Shown here in pieces: positions 1 to 6,199 of a stretch of DNA of 22,246 nt. The position numbers and the translations under genes were made by a program. A model generated the notes under the pieces. The model did not search any database and was not told the DNA's origin. It was given only the letters and a program-made list of their open reading frames with translations. This DNA comes from Chloroflexota bacterium (GTDB lineage: Bacteria > Chloroflexota > Dehalococcoidia > SM23-28-2 > RBG-16-64-32). The stretch is from the NCBI GenBank assembly GCA_005880055.1, contig VBJS01000005.1, positions 1-22,246 of the forward strand, given 5' to 3'. The number at the start of each line of letters is the position of its first letter. Within the stretch, counting starts at the first letter, position 1.

Positions 1-214
1 GTCCCCAGCGGTCGGCGATGGCGGCTGCCGGGATCTGGAGGAGGATGATGCTGGTCCAGAAGGGGACATCGATGAGGGTGACCTGGCTGAGCGTGAGGCC
101 GCGGGTCTCGGTGAGGTAGAGGATCCAGATGGGGTACCAGAGCTGGAAGTTGAGGAAGAAGTGGAAGGCGTAGTACTTCCGGATATTCGCCTGGAGCGGC
201 GAACTCGACAGCAA
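1..214 (-). CDS. MFS-type transporter, N-terminal part (runs off the window)
   Basis: The first 71 codons of a leftward gene are visible; the rest lies outside the window. The reading starts LLSSSPLQANIRKYYAF and continues with hydrophobic segments containing FHFFLNFQLWYPIWILYL, a short loop (TETRGLTLSQVTL) and a second helix ending in AAAIADRWG. A first helix, a loop with L-SQ and a second helix ending in A-x-x-A-D-R-x-G is the usual N-terminus of major facilitator superfamily transporters, so a multi-helix membrane carrier is likely; the substrate cannot be told. The start is taken as TTG at 214-212, because a GAGGGGG ribosome-binding stretch lies just upstream and an in-frame stop follows further upstream with no ATG or GTG between. 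The family call is inferred from the helix pattern. Confidence 0.6.
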   Translation of the reverse strand, partial: MLSSSPLQANIRKYYAFHFFLNFQLWYPIWILYLTETRGLTLSQVTLIDVPFWTSIILLQIPAAAIADRWG

Positions 215-315
215 GAAGAACCCCCTCGGCTGCGGGAGATGCGCTGGGGACTAGCTTAGCAGACGGGCGCGGCAGGCGAGCTTCGCGTGCCCCGCGTTCA
301 TCGTCCGGCCGGATG

Positions 316-324
316 TGTTACACT
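316..324 (+). promoter_or_regulatory. Extended -10 promoter candidate for the zinc-ribbon gene at 428
   Basis: The sequence TGT followed directly by TACACT fits an extended -10 element (TGn plus -10 hexamer). No good -35 box is seen. It would give a leader of about 95 bases. Nearly the same string (TGTGTTACA-C/G-TGA) lies upstream of the second zinc-ribbon gene on the other strand at about 2212-2224. Confidence 0.35.
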
Positions 325-427
325 GAAATCCGGTACTAGTTTCGATCGTTCGCTCGGCCTCCGCGCGCTGCGGAGTTCCGCTCAGAGTGGCCGGACCTTT
401 GCCAATATCCTAGGAAAGGAGGCCATA

Positions 428-760
428 ATGAGCTTTGAGGACAGAACCCTAACCTGTCAGGACTGCGGCCAGCCGTTCACGTTTACCGCGGACGACCAGC
501 AGTACCACCGGGAAAAGGGATACACGAACGAGCCGAAGCGCTGTCCGTCCTGCCGCCAGAACCGCCGCTCCAGTAATTACGGTGGTGGTGGTGGATACGG
601 CAGCAGCGGCGGTGGCTACGGCGGGCGCCGCGAAATGCACGACGCCGTCTGCGCTCAGTGCGGCAAGGACACGCAAGTGCCGTTCCGCCCGAGCGGCGAC
701 CGGCCGGTGTACTGCAGCGACTGTTTCAGCAAGCAGCCGTCTTCGCCCCGCCGCTACTAA
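428..760 (+). CDS. Small two-module zinc-ribbon protein (zf-trcl plus CxxC-x17-CxxC)
   Basis: This 110-residue protein has two predicted zinc-binding modules. Residues 7-43 match the probable zinc-ribbon domain often called zf-trcl (TLTCQDCG, then NEPKRCPSC), with Cys10, Cys13, Cys39 and Cys42 as ligands. A Gly/Tyr/Ser-rich linker covers about residues 48-66. Residues 75-99 form a CxxC-x17-CxxC module (Cys75, Cys78, Cys96, Cys99; the spacing is exactly 17) with VPF and RPVYC between the pairs. Such proteins are common in Chloroflexota; their function is not established, although nucleic-acid binding is often assumed. The ATG at 428 is chosen over an in-frame start at 287 because GGAAAGGAGG lies just upstream and the extra 47 codons show no conserved features. 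A terminator follows directly. Confidence 0.9.
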   Translation: MSFEDRTLTCQDCGQPFTFTADDQQYHREKGYTNEPKRCPSCRQNRRSSNYGGGGGYGSSGGGYGGRREMHDAVCAQCGKDTQVPFRPSGDRPVYCSDCFSKQPSSPRRY

Positions 761-780
761 ACCGGCGTGACGCAAGCTAA

Positions 781-813
781 AACAGGGGCCCGATCGGGCC
801 CCTGTTCGCTTTT
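781..813 (+). terminator. Rho-independent terminator after the zinc-ribbon gene
   Basis: A perfect 26-base palindrome (781-806: AACAGGGGCCC, loop GATC, GGGCCCCTGTT) forms an 11-bp GC-rich stem and is followed by a T-rich stretch (CGCTTTTCTGTT). It begins 20 bases after the stop codon at 760. Confidence 0.85.
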
Positions 814-909
814 CTGTTAAGGCAAGTCAACTAACTATCCGCCGCGCCGTTGCTTCTGCTTCGCCGCCGGCCGTGCCCTAGGGCCCGCCGGTGCACCCAA
901 GGCCGATGC

Positions 910-938
910 TGGACAATCCCACAGAGCGGGCGTACAGT
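910..938 (+). promoter_or_regulatory. Sigma-70-type promoter for the gene at 1019
   Basis: TGGACA at 910-915 and TACAGT at 933-938 are separated by 17 bases, close to the housekeeping consensus. The predicted start would leave a leader of about 75 bases before the ATG at 1019. Confidence 0.5.
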
Positions 939-1018
939 GTGGGCGCTCGGCGAGACGCCATCCCGCCGTTCGAAATGGCTCGACGAGACCGTCCGTGTAG
1001 GCGGACAGGAGGTGTTAG

Positions 1019-1294
1019 ATGGGAATCCTGGACAAGCTGTTCGGCCGCAAAAGTGAGGCGGCAGCTCCGGCTGACAAGAAACCTGAGGTCGAGTGTCCGC
1101 ACGCTGCTATCACTCCTCGCTGGAACAACGCCGCCGACATGGGAAAGGCGGACCTGATATCGGAATACATGTGCGAGTCGTGTCACTCATCGTTCAACCG
1201 CGAGGATGGTGAGAAGATGCTGGCGCTGGCGGCGGACCGAATGCGGGTATCAGAAGACGAGCGGCAGGAGGGGATGAGGAAGACGGAGCGATAA
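1019..1294 (+). CDS. Small Cys/His-containing protein, probable metal binding
   Basis: This 91-residue protein begins MGILDKLFG, an amphipathic N-terminus, followed by a short Ala/Lys linker. The likely metal-binding part uses CPH at residues 26-28 and C-ES-C-H at 52-56, separated by a segment with TPRWNNAADMGK. A charged helix fills the C-terminus. The start is well supported by CAGGAGG about 7 bases upstream of the ATG and by the promoter at 910-938. It resembles small Chloroflexota proteins of unknown function with the same CPH...TPRW...CxxC layout, as I remember them. The CxxCH string could suggest heme c, but there is no signal peptide, so a zinc site is more likely. Function unknown. 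It is transcribed separately from the upstream zinc-ribbon gene, across a terminator. Confidence 0.75.
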   Translation: MGILDKLFGRKSEAAAPADKKPEVECPHAAITPRWNNAADMGKADLISEYMCESCHSSFNREDGEKMLALAADRMRVSEDERQEGMRKTER

Positions 1295-1335
1295 CCCGAA
1301 CACGCTGAGGGCGGGCATCTCGGCGGCCGCGTGCT

Positions 1336-1368
1336 CCGCTCATCCTGAGGTATCGAAGGAATGAGCGG
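1336..1368. repeat. REP-like palindromic extragenic element
   Basis: The arms CCGCTCAT (1336-1343) and ATGAGCGG (1361-1368) pair perfectly. The stem extends by CCT/AGG with a single bulged base. The inner sequence CATCCTGAG...CGAAGGA matches the TCATCCTGAG...TCGAAGGATGA type of palindrome seen between genes in many bacterial genomes. It sits between the gene ending at 1294 and the end of the leftward cluster at 1425. Confidence 0.5.
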
Positions 1369-1424
1369 GCGGGGTGTTCTCTCGGGCCGAATATGGCGGA
1401 GCGACTAACCGCCGTGCCGGTCAG

Positions 1425-1637
1425 CTAAGCGGGGTCAAGAAGCTCCCAGGGCAGGTGTGCGTGCACACGGGGGTGCGTGTGCTCGTTCAGGCGCGCATCA
1501 GCCTTGATGTCGTTCAAGTGTATGTGGTGGTGCTCGTGCGCCGCGAACCTGATCGACGTGCGCCGCAGGTGGCAGTGGTCGTGCGTATGCGCGCCCGCCA
1601 CGCCTTCGTTCACTTCATGAGCCAGAGCGGTCGGCAC
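1425..1637 (-). CDS. Histidine-rich small protein, probable metal binding
   Basis: This 70-residue protein contains 14 histidines (20%), arranged as H-x-H runs: AHTHDHCH near residues 16-23, HEHHHIH in the middle and EHTH/VHAH near the end. The C-terminus is LPWELLDPA. Such H-x-H strings typically bind Ni, Zn, Co or Cu, so a metal buffer or chaperone is plausible, but this is inference. The start is GTG at 1637, only two bases beyond the stop of the upstream leftward gene (1640-1642), which suggests translational coupling; a weak GGAAAG lies before it. Third codon positions are strongly GC-rich, as expected for a real gene in this genome. An overlapping rightward frame (1374-1706) looks like its shadow. 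Confidence 0.6.
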   Translation of the reverse strand: MPTALAHEVNEGVAGAHTHDHCHLRRTSIRFAAHEHHHIHLNDIKADARLNEHTHPRVHAHLPWELLDPA

Positions 1638-1639
1638 GG

Positions 1640-1882
1640 CTACTTTCCGTCGTTCGCGAGCGACATCTCAGTCGTGCCGCTCACCGCCGCCGGCGAGGTG
1701 GCGTAGCCCAGGGCGCCCTGCATCCCTGAATCGGCGCGGCGATCGGCGTTGGCCAGCCGCGCCCGTATGATGGTTCTTCCCAGCGACTGAAGCCCGAATG
1801 CATCGGTTGCGTTGCGCTTGACGACTTCATCGAGCAGCTGCTCGGTCGTCCATCCGCTCAAGTTATGCGACATAGAGTTCAT
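1640..1882 (-). CDS. Hypothetical protein, 80 residues, middle gene of a leftward cluster
   Basis: I do not recognise this protein. It begins MNSMSHNLSGWTTEQLLDEV, followed by a predicted amphipathic helix, then a mixed segment (FGLQSLGRTIIRARLANADRR) and a low-complexity Ala/Ser/Thr tail. It has no membrane segment and no Cys pairs. The start at 1882 is well supported by TAGGAGGTAGG about 6 bases upstream. It lies 50 bases downstream of the leftward zinc-ribbon gene and 2 bases upstream of the His-rich gene, so the three probably form one transcript. The second in-frame ATG (four codons in) is an alternative start. Confidence 0.65.
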   Translation of the reverse strand: MNSMSHNLSGWTTEQLLDEVVKRNATDAFGLQSLGRTIIRARLANADRRADSGMQGALGYATSPAAVSGTTEMSLANDGK

Positions 1883-1932
1883 AGATCCTACCTCCTACGG
1901 TTGACGGGGTAACCCCTCGGCGCGAGGCCGAA

Positions 1933-2112
1933 CTAAGCGCGAACAGCGACGAGCGGCGCGGAACGCCGGAAATTCTCGCGTTTCCGATGGCAGCTGGAGC
2001 AGCGCGTCGGGTCGTCGAATCCCAGCTCATCGCACAGGCGCTGGTGCTCGGGGCTGAACGGGAAGGACTGCTCACAATCACAACAGCTCACAGTCCTGAC
2101 TGGATACTTCAA
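1933..2112 (-). CDS. Small zf-trcl zinc-ribbon protein
   Basis: This 59-residue protein carries one zinc-ribbon module of the zf-trcl type: TVSCCDCEQSFPF, then DDPTRCSSCHRKR. With a TTG start at 2112 the ligands fall at Cys10/Cys13 and Cys38/Cys41, almost the same positions as in the paralog at 428-760 (10/13 and 39/42). This, and the GAGGAAGG placed 6 bases upstream, decide for the TTG over the in-frame GTG at 2157, which would add 15 residues. Unlike the paralog it lacks the Gly-rich linker and the CxxC-x17-CxxC module. The C-terminus is basic, compatible with nucleic-acid binding. It leads a leftward cluster with the genes at 1640-1882 and 1425-1637. Confidence 0.75.
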   Translation of the reverse strand: MKYPVRTVSCCDCEQSFPFSPEHQRLCDELGFDDPTRCSSCHRKRENFRRSAPLVAVRA

Positions 2113-2213
2113 GGGTGACCTTCCTCTCTTCCTGAAGGCGTCCGGTTCGGTCACCACGAGCCCGAGGTTGCTAGGCTAAAGCCTGCAGGGCCTAAACGAT
2201 CGCCGCTGTCCTC

Positions 2214-2222
2214 ACTGTAACA
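2214..2222 (-). promoter_or_regulatory. Extended -10 promoter candidate for the leftward zinc-ribbon cluster
   Basis: Read leftward the sequence is TGT followed by TACAGT, an extended -10 element about 100 bases before the start at 2112. No clear -35 box is seen. The surrounding string TGTGTTACAGTGA differs by one base from the one upstream of the gene at 428. Confidence 0.35.
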
Positions 2223-2331
2223 CACCCGGTCCGCGAATCGCTGTGCGCACCCGCCCCGGAGTGTGAAGGACGACTGCGCCCGGCGGGATATATCGTCGCT
2301 GCCCAGTAAGAACCGGGGTATCCTAAATTCG

Positions 2332-2538
2332 ATGAACCGGTGCGCTGTGGATGGATGTGACGGTGCGGCCTGGACGGTCTGGCGAGGGCACGACCTCTGC
2401 AAGGCATGCTCTGAAGCCGCCTGGGTGTGGGCCACATCCGATAAATCCGACGCACAAGCGGACGCCGTCCTGGCCACGATAGCTGAGAATCTCAGGAAAT
2501 ACGGCACCAGGACGGGCCCAGACGAACGCAACCGCTGA
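2332..2538 (+). CDS. Small Cys-rich protein with C-x4-C / C-x2-C pattern
   Basis: This 68-residue protein begins MNRCAVDGCDGAAW, with Cys4 and Cys9, followed by HDLCKACSEAAW with a CxxC pair, so a four-cysteine zinc site is likely. The rest is a predicted helix (DAQADAVLATIAENLRKYG) and a polar tail. I do not recognise the family. An in-frame start exists at 2263, but the ATG at 2332 places the first Cys pair at the N-terminus, as in similar small zinc proteins. No Shine-Dalgarno is present. A TATCCT -10-like box (2319-2324) lies 7 bases before the ATG, which fits a leaderless transcript. The decayed zinc-ribbon copy starts 3 bases after its stop codon, in the same frame. Confidence 0.6.
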   Translation: MNRCAVDGCDGAAWTVWRGHDLCKACSEAAWVWATSDKSDAQADAVLATIAENLRKYGTRTGPDERNR

Positions 2539-2541
2539 CTA

Positions 2542-2648
2542 AGCGGCGATAAGGCGCAGTACCACCGGGAACGGCCTTGCAGGTACGAGCCGAAACGCTG
2601 TCCGCCCCGCTGCCAGAGCTCCGCTCCAGCAACTACAGTCGTCGATAA
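2542..2648 (+). pseudogene. Decayed copy of the zf-trcl zinc-ribbon gene
   Basis: The reading SGDKAQYHRE...YEPKRCPPRCQ corresponds to TADDQQYHRE...NEPKRCPSCRQ of the gene at 428-760. At nucleotide level AGTACCACCGGGAA and GCTCCAGYAAYTAC are shared. A one-base deletion near 2617-2622 shifts the frame; correcting it gives RSSNYSRR and a TAA at 2646-2648, where the parent has RRSSNYGG. The first Cys pair, the Gly-rich linker and the second module are missing, and there is no start codon. It is read here as a degenerate duplicate. Its frame continues from the stop of the gene at 2332-2538, so readthrough fusion is formally possible but unlikely. Confidence 0.75.
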
Positions 2649-2747
2649 GCAGCTACGTACAGCGGCGCGCTGGGCTGCTGAACTCAAAACGCGCAGAGCA
2701 GGCGGCTATTCGTAACAGCTCCTCGTATCCCCCGTCTCCCAATTGAC

Positions 2748-3218
2748 ATGCCATGCCAACGAGACCCATACGAAATCCTAGGTCTACCACCTAACGCAAG
2801 CCAGCGGGAGGTGAGGCGCCGCTTCATCTCGCTGGCAGAAAAACACCGACGCGAAATGCTCTCCGATCCCGCCGCTTACGGGACGTTCGCCGAGACGAAC
2901 GCCGCCTACCACCTGCTGGCTGACTCGGCCGCCCGAGCGCGGTACAACGAGGATCACGGGCTGCTCCCTTTTATAGAGTCGCAAGCGGGCGGGCGACCGG
3001 ACATTCTGGAGCAAGTCGGCGACATGTTACCGGACGGTTGGCCGTGGTTAGTTGCCGGGTTTGCTTTCCCCGTCATCTACTTCGTGTCGTTCTGGGTCTT
3101 CCCGGGCGCGCCATACTATGGAGTACCGTTTTTCCATAGCTGGGAAGGGTTAATCGTGTTGGTTGTCATTGCCAATGCCGTGACGTTCCTCATGGCGGCG
3201 CTTTTCTCGGACCGCTGA
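2748..3218 (+). CDS. Membrane-anchored J-domain-like protein lacking HPD
   Basis: This 156-residue protein starts with a DnaJ-like domain (about residues 6-67). It has DPYEILGLPPNAS, then helix II (REVRRRFISLAEKHRRE) and the closing helix with AYHLLADSAARARYNED, which correspond to the helix I, II and III signatures of J-domains. The loop that normally reads His-Pro-Asp is HRR here (residues 33-35), so stimulation of DnaK ATPase in the usual way is unlikely. Two hydrophobic segments follow (about 98-118 and 134-153), giving a membrane anchor at the C-terminus. The ATG at 2748 has no clear Shine-Dalgarno. It is convergent with the leftward gene at 3237. Its role is unknown; J-like proteins without HPD often act as adaptors or scaffolds. 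Confidence 0.8.
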   Translation: MPCQRDPYEILGLPPNASQREVRRRFISLAEKHRREMLSDPAAYGTFAETNAAYHLLADSAARARYNEDHGLLPFIESQAGGRPDILEQVGDMLPDGWPWLVAGFAFPVIYFVSFWVFPGAPYYGVPFFHSWEGLIVLVVIANAVTFLMAALFSDR

Positions 3219-3236
3219 CACCGGGGCTTAATGCGC

Positions 3237-3467
3237 CTACCCTGCGCCGGAAGCGCGGCCGCTCGCATACCCCATGTACCAGCGGCCGGGCTGCGACCAG
3301 AAGACCGCGCCGATCTCGCGAGCCTCTACGATGAAGCGGCGGCAGATGTTGCAGATGGGCACGCTTTCGTGGCGCCAGGCGCCGGCCTCATCAGGCGGGC
3401 CGTCGCAGACCGTCAGGGCGTAGCGCACGGCCGGGACGCGCGCGCAGAAGTGGCAGCGCTCGCTCAT
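3237..3467 (-). CDS. Small two-CxxC protein downstream of the Yip1-like gene
   Basis: This 76-residue protein has CHFC at residues 5-8 and CNIC near residues 39-42, a zinc-ribbon-like pair of knuckles with about 30 residues between them. The intervening segment is VPAVRYALTVCDGPPDEAG and the C-terminus is Trp/Gly/Tyr-rich. No known family is recognised. It starts 14 bases after the stop of the membrane protein at 3482-4081, so the two are probably co-transcribed; the Shine-Dalgarno is weak. It converges on the J-domain-like gene, with 18 bases between their stop codons. Confidence 0.65.
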   Translation of the reverse strand: MSERCHFCARVPAVRYALTVCDGPPDEAGAWRHESVPICNICRRFIVEAREIGAVFWSQPGRWYMGYASGRASGAG

Positions 3468-3481
3468 CGGCTCGGCAGGCC

Positions 3482-4081
3482 CTATAGGTCTAGCGAGAAG
3501 AAGAGGATGCCGGGGGCGAGGCCGCCGAAAGTGCCGACCTCCGCGATGTTGGCGAAGCCGCCCATCACGATGAGAAAAGCCGCGAAGCCGGCGAGGTTCG
3601 CGACCATCGCCTCGCGCATCTCGGCCTCCGAGGCCGACTGGATCGCGGCCGTCGTTAGCAGCAGCGTGGCCCCGAAAGCGATCAGGCCGATGGGCAGCGC
3701 GAGGCCGCCGATCAGGACAAGCACGCTGAAGCCGACCGGAGCGAAGGCGAAGCCCATCGTCCGCACCAGCGCCAGCGCGTCCACCTTGATCTGGTATCCC
3801 CAGTCCAGGATCCAGCGCACGATGTAGACCCAGAGGAACCAGACGGCCGTCTGAACGAACATCCCGATCAGGAACGACTTCACCAGTACCTCGCTGCGGT
3901 CCAGTTCGCTCAGCTCGCGGTTGAAGACGGCCCAGAGCCAGGATCCCATGCCGGCAAGAAAGCTGGCGCCAAACACGATGACGATCGCGCTGATCGTGGC
4001 GGTACGGTCCGCCCGGATTTCGTCGAAGACGGTGAAGTCGAAGCGGGCGAGCCGCCCCAGCCAGCCGGCCGCCGTCTGCAA
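3482..4081 (-). CDS. Yip1-family-like integral membrane protein
   Basis: This 199-residue protein has a short cytoplasmic N-terminus (residues 1-28, with FDEIRAD) and about five hydrophobic helices: about 31-50, 70-92, 110-132, 133-150 and 163-185. The segment VDALALVRTMGFAFAPVGF, followed by Gly/Leu-rich helices and IQSASEAEMREAM, resembles the prokaryotic Yip1-domain proteins, whose function is unknown. The start codon is TTG at 4081, because no ATG or GTG lies in frame upstream and a plausible promoter (4129-4156) is placed just before it. The small CxxC gene at 3237-3467 follows in the same direction. The family call rests on this segment pattern only. Confidence 0.7.
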   Translation of the reverse strand: MQTAAGWLGRLARFDFTVFDEIRADRTATISAIVIVFGASFLAGMGSWLWAVFNRELSELDRSEVLVKSFLIGMFVQTAVWFLWVYIVRWILDWGYQIKVDALALVRTMGFAFAPVGFSVLVLIGGLALPIGLIAFGATLLLTTAAIQSASEAEMREAMVANLAGFAAFLIVMGGFANIAEVGTFGGLAPGILFFSLDL

Positions 4082-4438
4082 AACACTCGGCCGGGGCTGC
4101 GGCCGGGACTGAGTAGGTCTTCTGATCTTAATTAACCCCTGCTAAAGCGGTTTCAAACTGGCAAACATTCTAACAGAGAAGCGGAAGCCTCAGGCAAGGC
4201 CTCGTTTCGAGACTCGCCGGCTCTGCGCACGCCAATCAGTCATGTCATGCTGAGCGCCGGTTAGCGTGTTCGGCGAATAAACGCCAGCCGCGAAGGCATC
4301 TGGTGGCGTAGGGGTGGGCGAGGAGCTCGAAACGGGTTCGCGGCAGTTGCAGACTGAATAGCATTCTCGCTTCAGAAAAGACATCCAGGCGAGGCGAACA
4401 CGCCCCAAAACAACCTTCCGTGGCATGGCTCGGACACC
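4082..4438. other. Intergenic stretch between rsmG and the Yip1-like gene
   Basis: No convincing gene is seen in these 357 bases. Short leftward frames (4190-4426 and 4245-4583) lack ribosome-binding sites and family resemblance. The stretch holds the promoter at 4129-4156. It also holds a TCATGCTGAGCGC string at 4244-4256 and GCGAAGGCATCTGG at about 4289-4302; these resemble the two halves of a common extragenic palindrome, separated by about 32 unrelated bases. No terminator for rsmG was found. Confidence 0.5.
4129..4156 (-). promoter_or_regulatory. Sigma-70-type promoter for the Yip1-like gene
   Basis: Read leftward, TTGAAA (4156-4151) and TAATTA (4134-4129) are separated by 16 bases. The region is AT-rich compared with its surroundings and lies about 50 bases upstream of the TTG start at 4081. 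Confidence 0.45.
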
Positions 4439-5116
4439 TTACAGCGGCCGGTGCGCCGGCACGCCCAGCCGGCGTGGGTACTGCGGCGGAGTAGCGGTCA
4501 CCTTTCGGACGAGCACGAGCGTTGGCCGCGCGCCCGGCCCCGTCGCGTCCAGCTCCTGCACCAGCGCAACTTCGCCGCCGCATATCCGCAGCGCTTCAAC
4601 CGCTTCGCGCACTTCTCGCGCCGCGCCGCTTCCCTTCGGCGCCGCGAGGTGGCCGCCCACCCGCACGAACGGCAGCGCCAGCTCCACCAGGATACGGAGC
4701 GGCGCCACGGCCCGCGCCAGCGCGAGCGCGTAAGCCTCGCGGCATTGCGAGTCGTGCGCTATATCCTCGGCGCGCCCGTGCACCACCTGCACGCGGTTTA
4801 GCCCCAGCGCGGCGACGACCTCTTCCAGGAAGCGCGCCTTCTTCCCGGTCGCCTCTAGCAGCGTCAACGCAATCTCCGGCCGTGCGATCTTGATCGGCAG
4901 CCCCGGGAAGCCCGCCCCGCTGCCTATATCGATCGCCGGTGAGGCGAAGGCGCTTGCCTGCTCGAGCGCTCGAAGCAGCGCCAGAGATTCCCCGAAATGC
5001 CGGCGTTGAATCGACTCTCGGTCACGCAGCGCCGTCAGGTTAAAGCGTCGCCCCTCGGACAGCAGCATCTCCGTGTATCGCTCGAAGGCCGCTGCCCGCT
5101 CGGGAGTGGTTTCCAT
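4439..5116 (-). CDS. rsmG: 16S rRNA (guanine527-N7)-methyltransferase RsmG
   Basis: RsmG uses S-adenosylmethionine to methylate N7 of G527 in 16S rRNA in the small ribosomal subunit; loss of it gives low-level streptomycin resistance in several bacteria. At 225 residues the protein has the usual family length. The N-terminal helices carry the FNLTALRD and HFGESL motifs (residues 25-45). The SAM-binding loop DIGSGAGFPGLP is at 63-74, the acidic strand-end LTLLEATGKKARFLEE follows, and RAVAPL and AAPKG complete the Rossmann-fold landmarks. The ATG at 5116 is the only sensible start; the Shine-Dalgarno (GGGCGAAG) is weak. A TAAGAT box (5143-5138) upstream may be its -10 element. In many bacteria rsmG sits next to mnmG or parAB; here it stands alone, divergent from the CAP-domain gene. 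Confidence 0.95.
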   Translation of the reverse strand: METTPERAAAFERYTEMLLSEGRRFNLTALRDRESIQRRHFGESLALLRALEQASAFASPAIDIGSGAGFPGLPIKIARPEIALTLLEATGKKARFLEEVVAALGLNRVQVVHGRAEDIAHDSQCREAYALALARAVAPLRILVELALPFVRVGGHLAAPKGSGAAREVREAVEALRICGGEVALVQELDATGPGARPTLVLVRKVTATPPQYPRRLGVPAHRPL

Positions 5117-5314
5117 GCTTCGCCCAAAGCCAACGACATCTTAACCCGACCCCAACTGCCATAACGGGTCACGAGGTAACGCGGTTCCGAAACTCCCCGT
5201 CTCTCCCTTTGAGGCAAACGAGAGCCGGGGCGTGCAGAGGCCGGGCAGAAGCCCGTCTCGCAGCACCCACAGGACTCGGTCGGAAATACCCATCGAGGCA
5301 AATCGGGAGGACGA

Positions 5315-6190
5315 ATGAGATTCGGGACCGGGCGGACGGGCAAGGGGAGCAGATGGCTCCTGCTCGCGTCGCTCGTCACCTTCATCGCGTTCCTGGGCCT
5401 CGCGGCCGTCCCCCGGCCCGCGGCAGCGTTAGATGGCGAGGAGAATGCCTTCCTTGGTCTCATTAACCAGTATCGCGCCGCCAACGGACTGGGTGAGCTG
5501 AGCCTGAACGGCAACAACTATTTCAGTCACACGGACTCCCTGGGCCGGGACCCTTTCACCCGTATGGCCGCCTTCGGCTACACCTATAACACCTGGAAGG
5601 GCGAGAACCTGGCTGCCGGCGTCGATTCCGCTCAAGCCGCATTCAACCTCTGGAAAGACTCGCCTGGGCACAACGCGAACATGCTCAACGGCAACTTTCA
5701 CGTGATAGGCATCGGCCGTGTATACACCCCCGGGTCTGGCTACGGGTGGTACTGGACAACAGACTTCGGTGGCCAGGGCGATGCCGCGCCCCCGCCTGCA
5801 CCGCCGCCACCTCCTCCGCCGCCGCCCGATCCGACGCCGGCTCCCGCGCCGCCGCCTCCACCCGCGCCGCCGGCACCCCCTGCGCCGACGCCGGAACCTG
5901 CTCCACCACAACCGCCGGAGCCGACACCCGTTCCCACGCCGGTCCCGACGCCTTCACCGAGCCCAACGCCACCTCCCGCACCGAAGTGGACGGTCATCCA
6001 GCTGTTTGTCAAGCCGTGGTGGGATAGAGTGACGCCGCTCGGCCACGGGCAGACTTTGGAAAGCGTTTCCTACATGGCATCGCGCTACCTGGAGCACAAG
6101 CGGGAAAGCCTTCTACACGGAACCCGCTCTGTGCACGAGCTCTCAGTGGTAACGGGTCGCCAGCAGGTATTCTGGCCGTTCTTCCCTTAG
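5315..6190 (+). CDS. Secreted CAP (SCP/PR-1-like) domain protein with Pro-rich linker
   Basis: This 291-residue exported protein begins with a signal peptide (basic start, hydrophobic core at about residues 14-31, cleavage likely after AAA near 38). The CAP domain runs from about 42 to 153: FLGLINQYRAANGL, NNYFSHTDSLGRDPF, GENLA, SPGHNANML and WYWTTDFG. The likely pocket residues are His72, Glu97 and His119. A Pro/Ala/Thr-rich linker (158-224) leads to a C-terminal segment of about 67 residues that I do not recognise. Between ELSLN and NNYFSHT the helix usually found in this family, with about 20 residues resembling L-x-x-AAQ-x-x-x-x-DMA, appears to be absent, an in-frame gap. The ATG has GGGAGG upstream. 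No LPxTG motif is present, although a sortase gene is convergent only 9 bases away. Confidence 0.85.
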   Translation: MRFGTGRTGKGSRWLLLASLVTFIAFLGLAAVPRPAAALDGEENAFLGLINQYRAANGLGELSLNGNNYFSHTDSLGRDPFTRMAAFGYTYNTWKGENLAAGVDSAQAAFNLWKDSPGHNANMLNGNFHVIGIGRVYTPGSGYGWYWTTDFGGQGDAAPPPAPPPPPPPPPDPTPAPAPPPPPAPPAPPAPTPEPAPPQPPEPTPVPTPVPTPSPSPTPPPAPKWTVIQLFVKPWWDRVTPLGHGQTLESVSYMASRYLEHKRESLLHGTRSVHELSVVTGRQQVFWPFFP

Positions 6191-6199
6191 AGACCGCGC

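Noticed and set aside
1164..1206. CxxCH (C-ES-C-H) in the protein at 1019-1294 as a heme c site
   Set aside because: There is no signal peptide and the motif pairs with an earlier CPH, so a zinc site fits better. The CSSCH of the protein at 1933-2112 is part of a zf-trcl ribbon for the same reason.
1374..1706. Rightward 110-residue frame over the His-rich gene
   Set aside because: It has no ribosome-binding site and its Val/Arg-rich content mirrors the His codons of the leftward gene, which has the better third-position GC pattern.
3231..3827. 198-residue rightward open frame
   Set aside because: It lies opposite the leftward genes at 3237-3467 and 3482-4081, has Arg/Ala/Pro-rich content and no family features. 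It is a GC-rich shadow.
5740..6012. Gly-rich leftward frame opposite the CAP gene
   Set aside because: It is the antisense reading of the Pro-rich linker (CCG/GCC repeats) with no ribosome-binding site.
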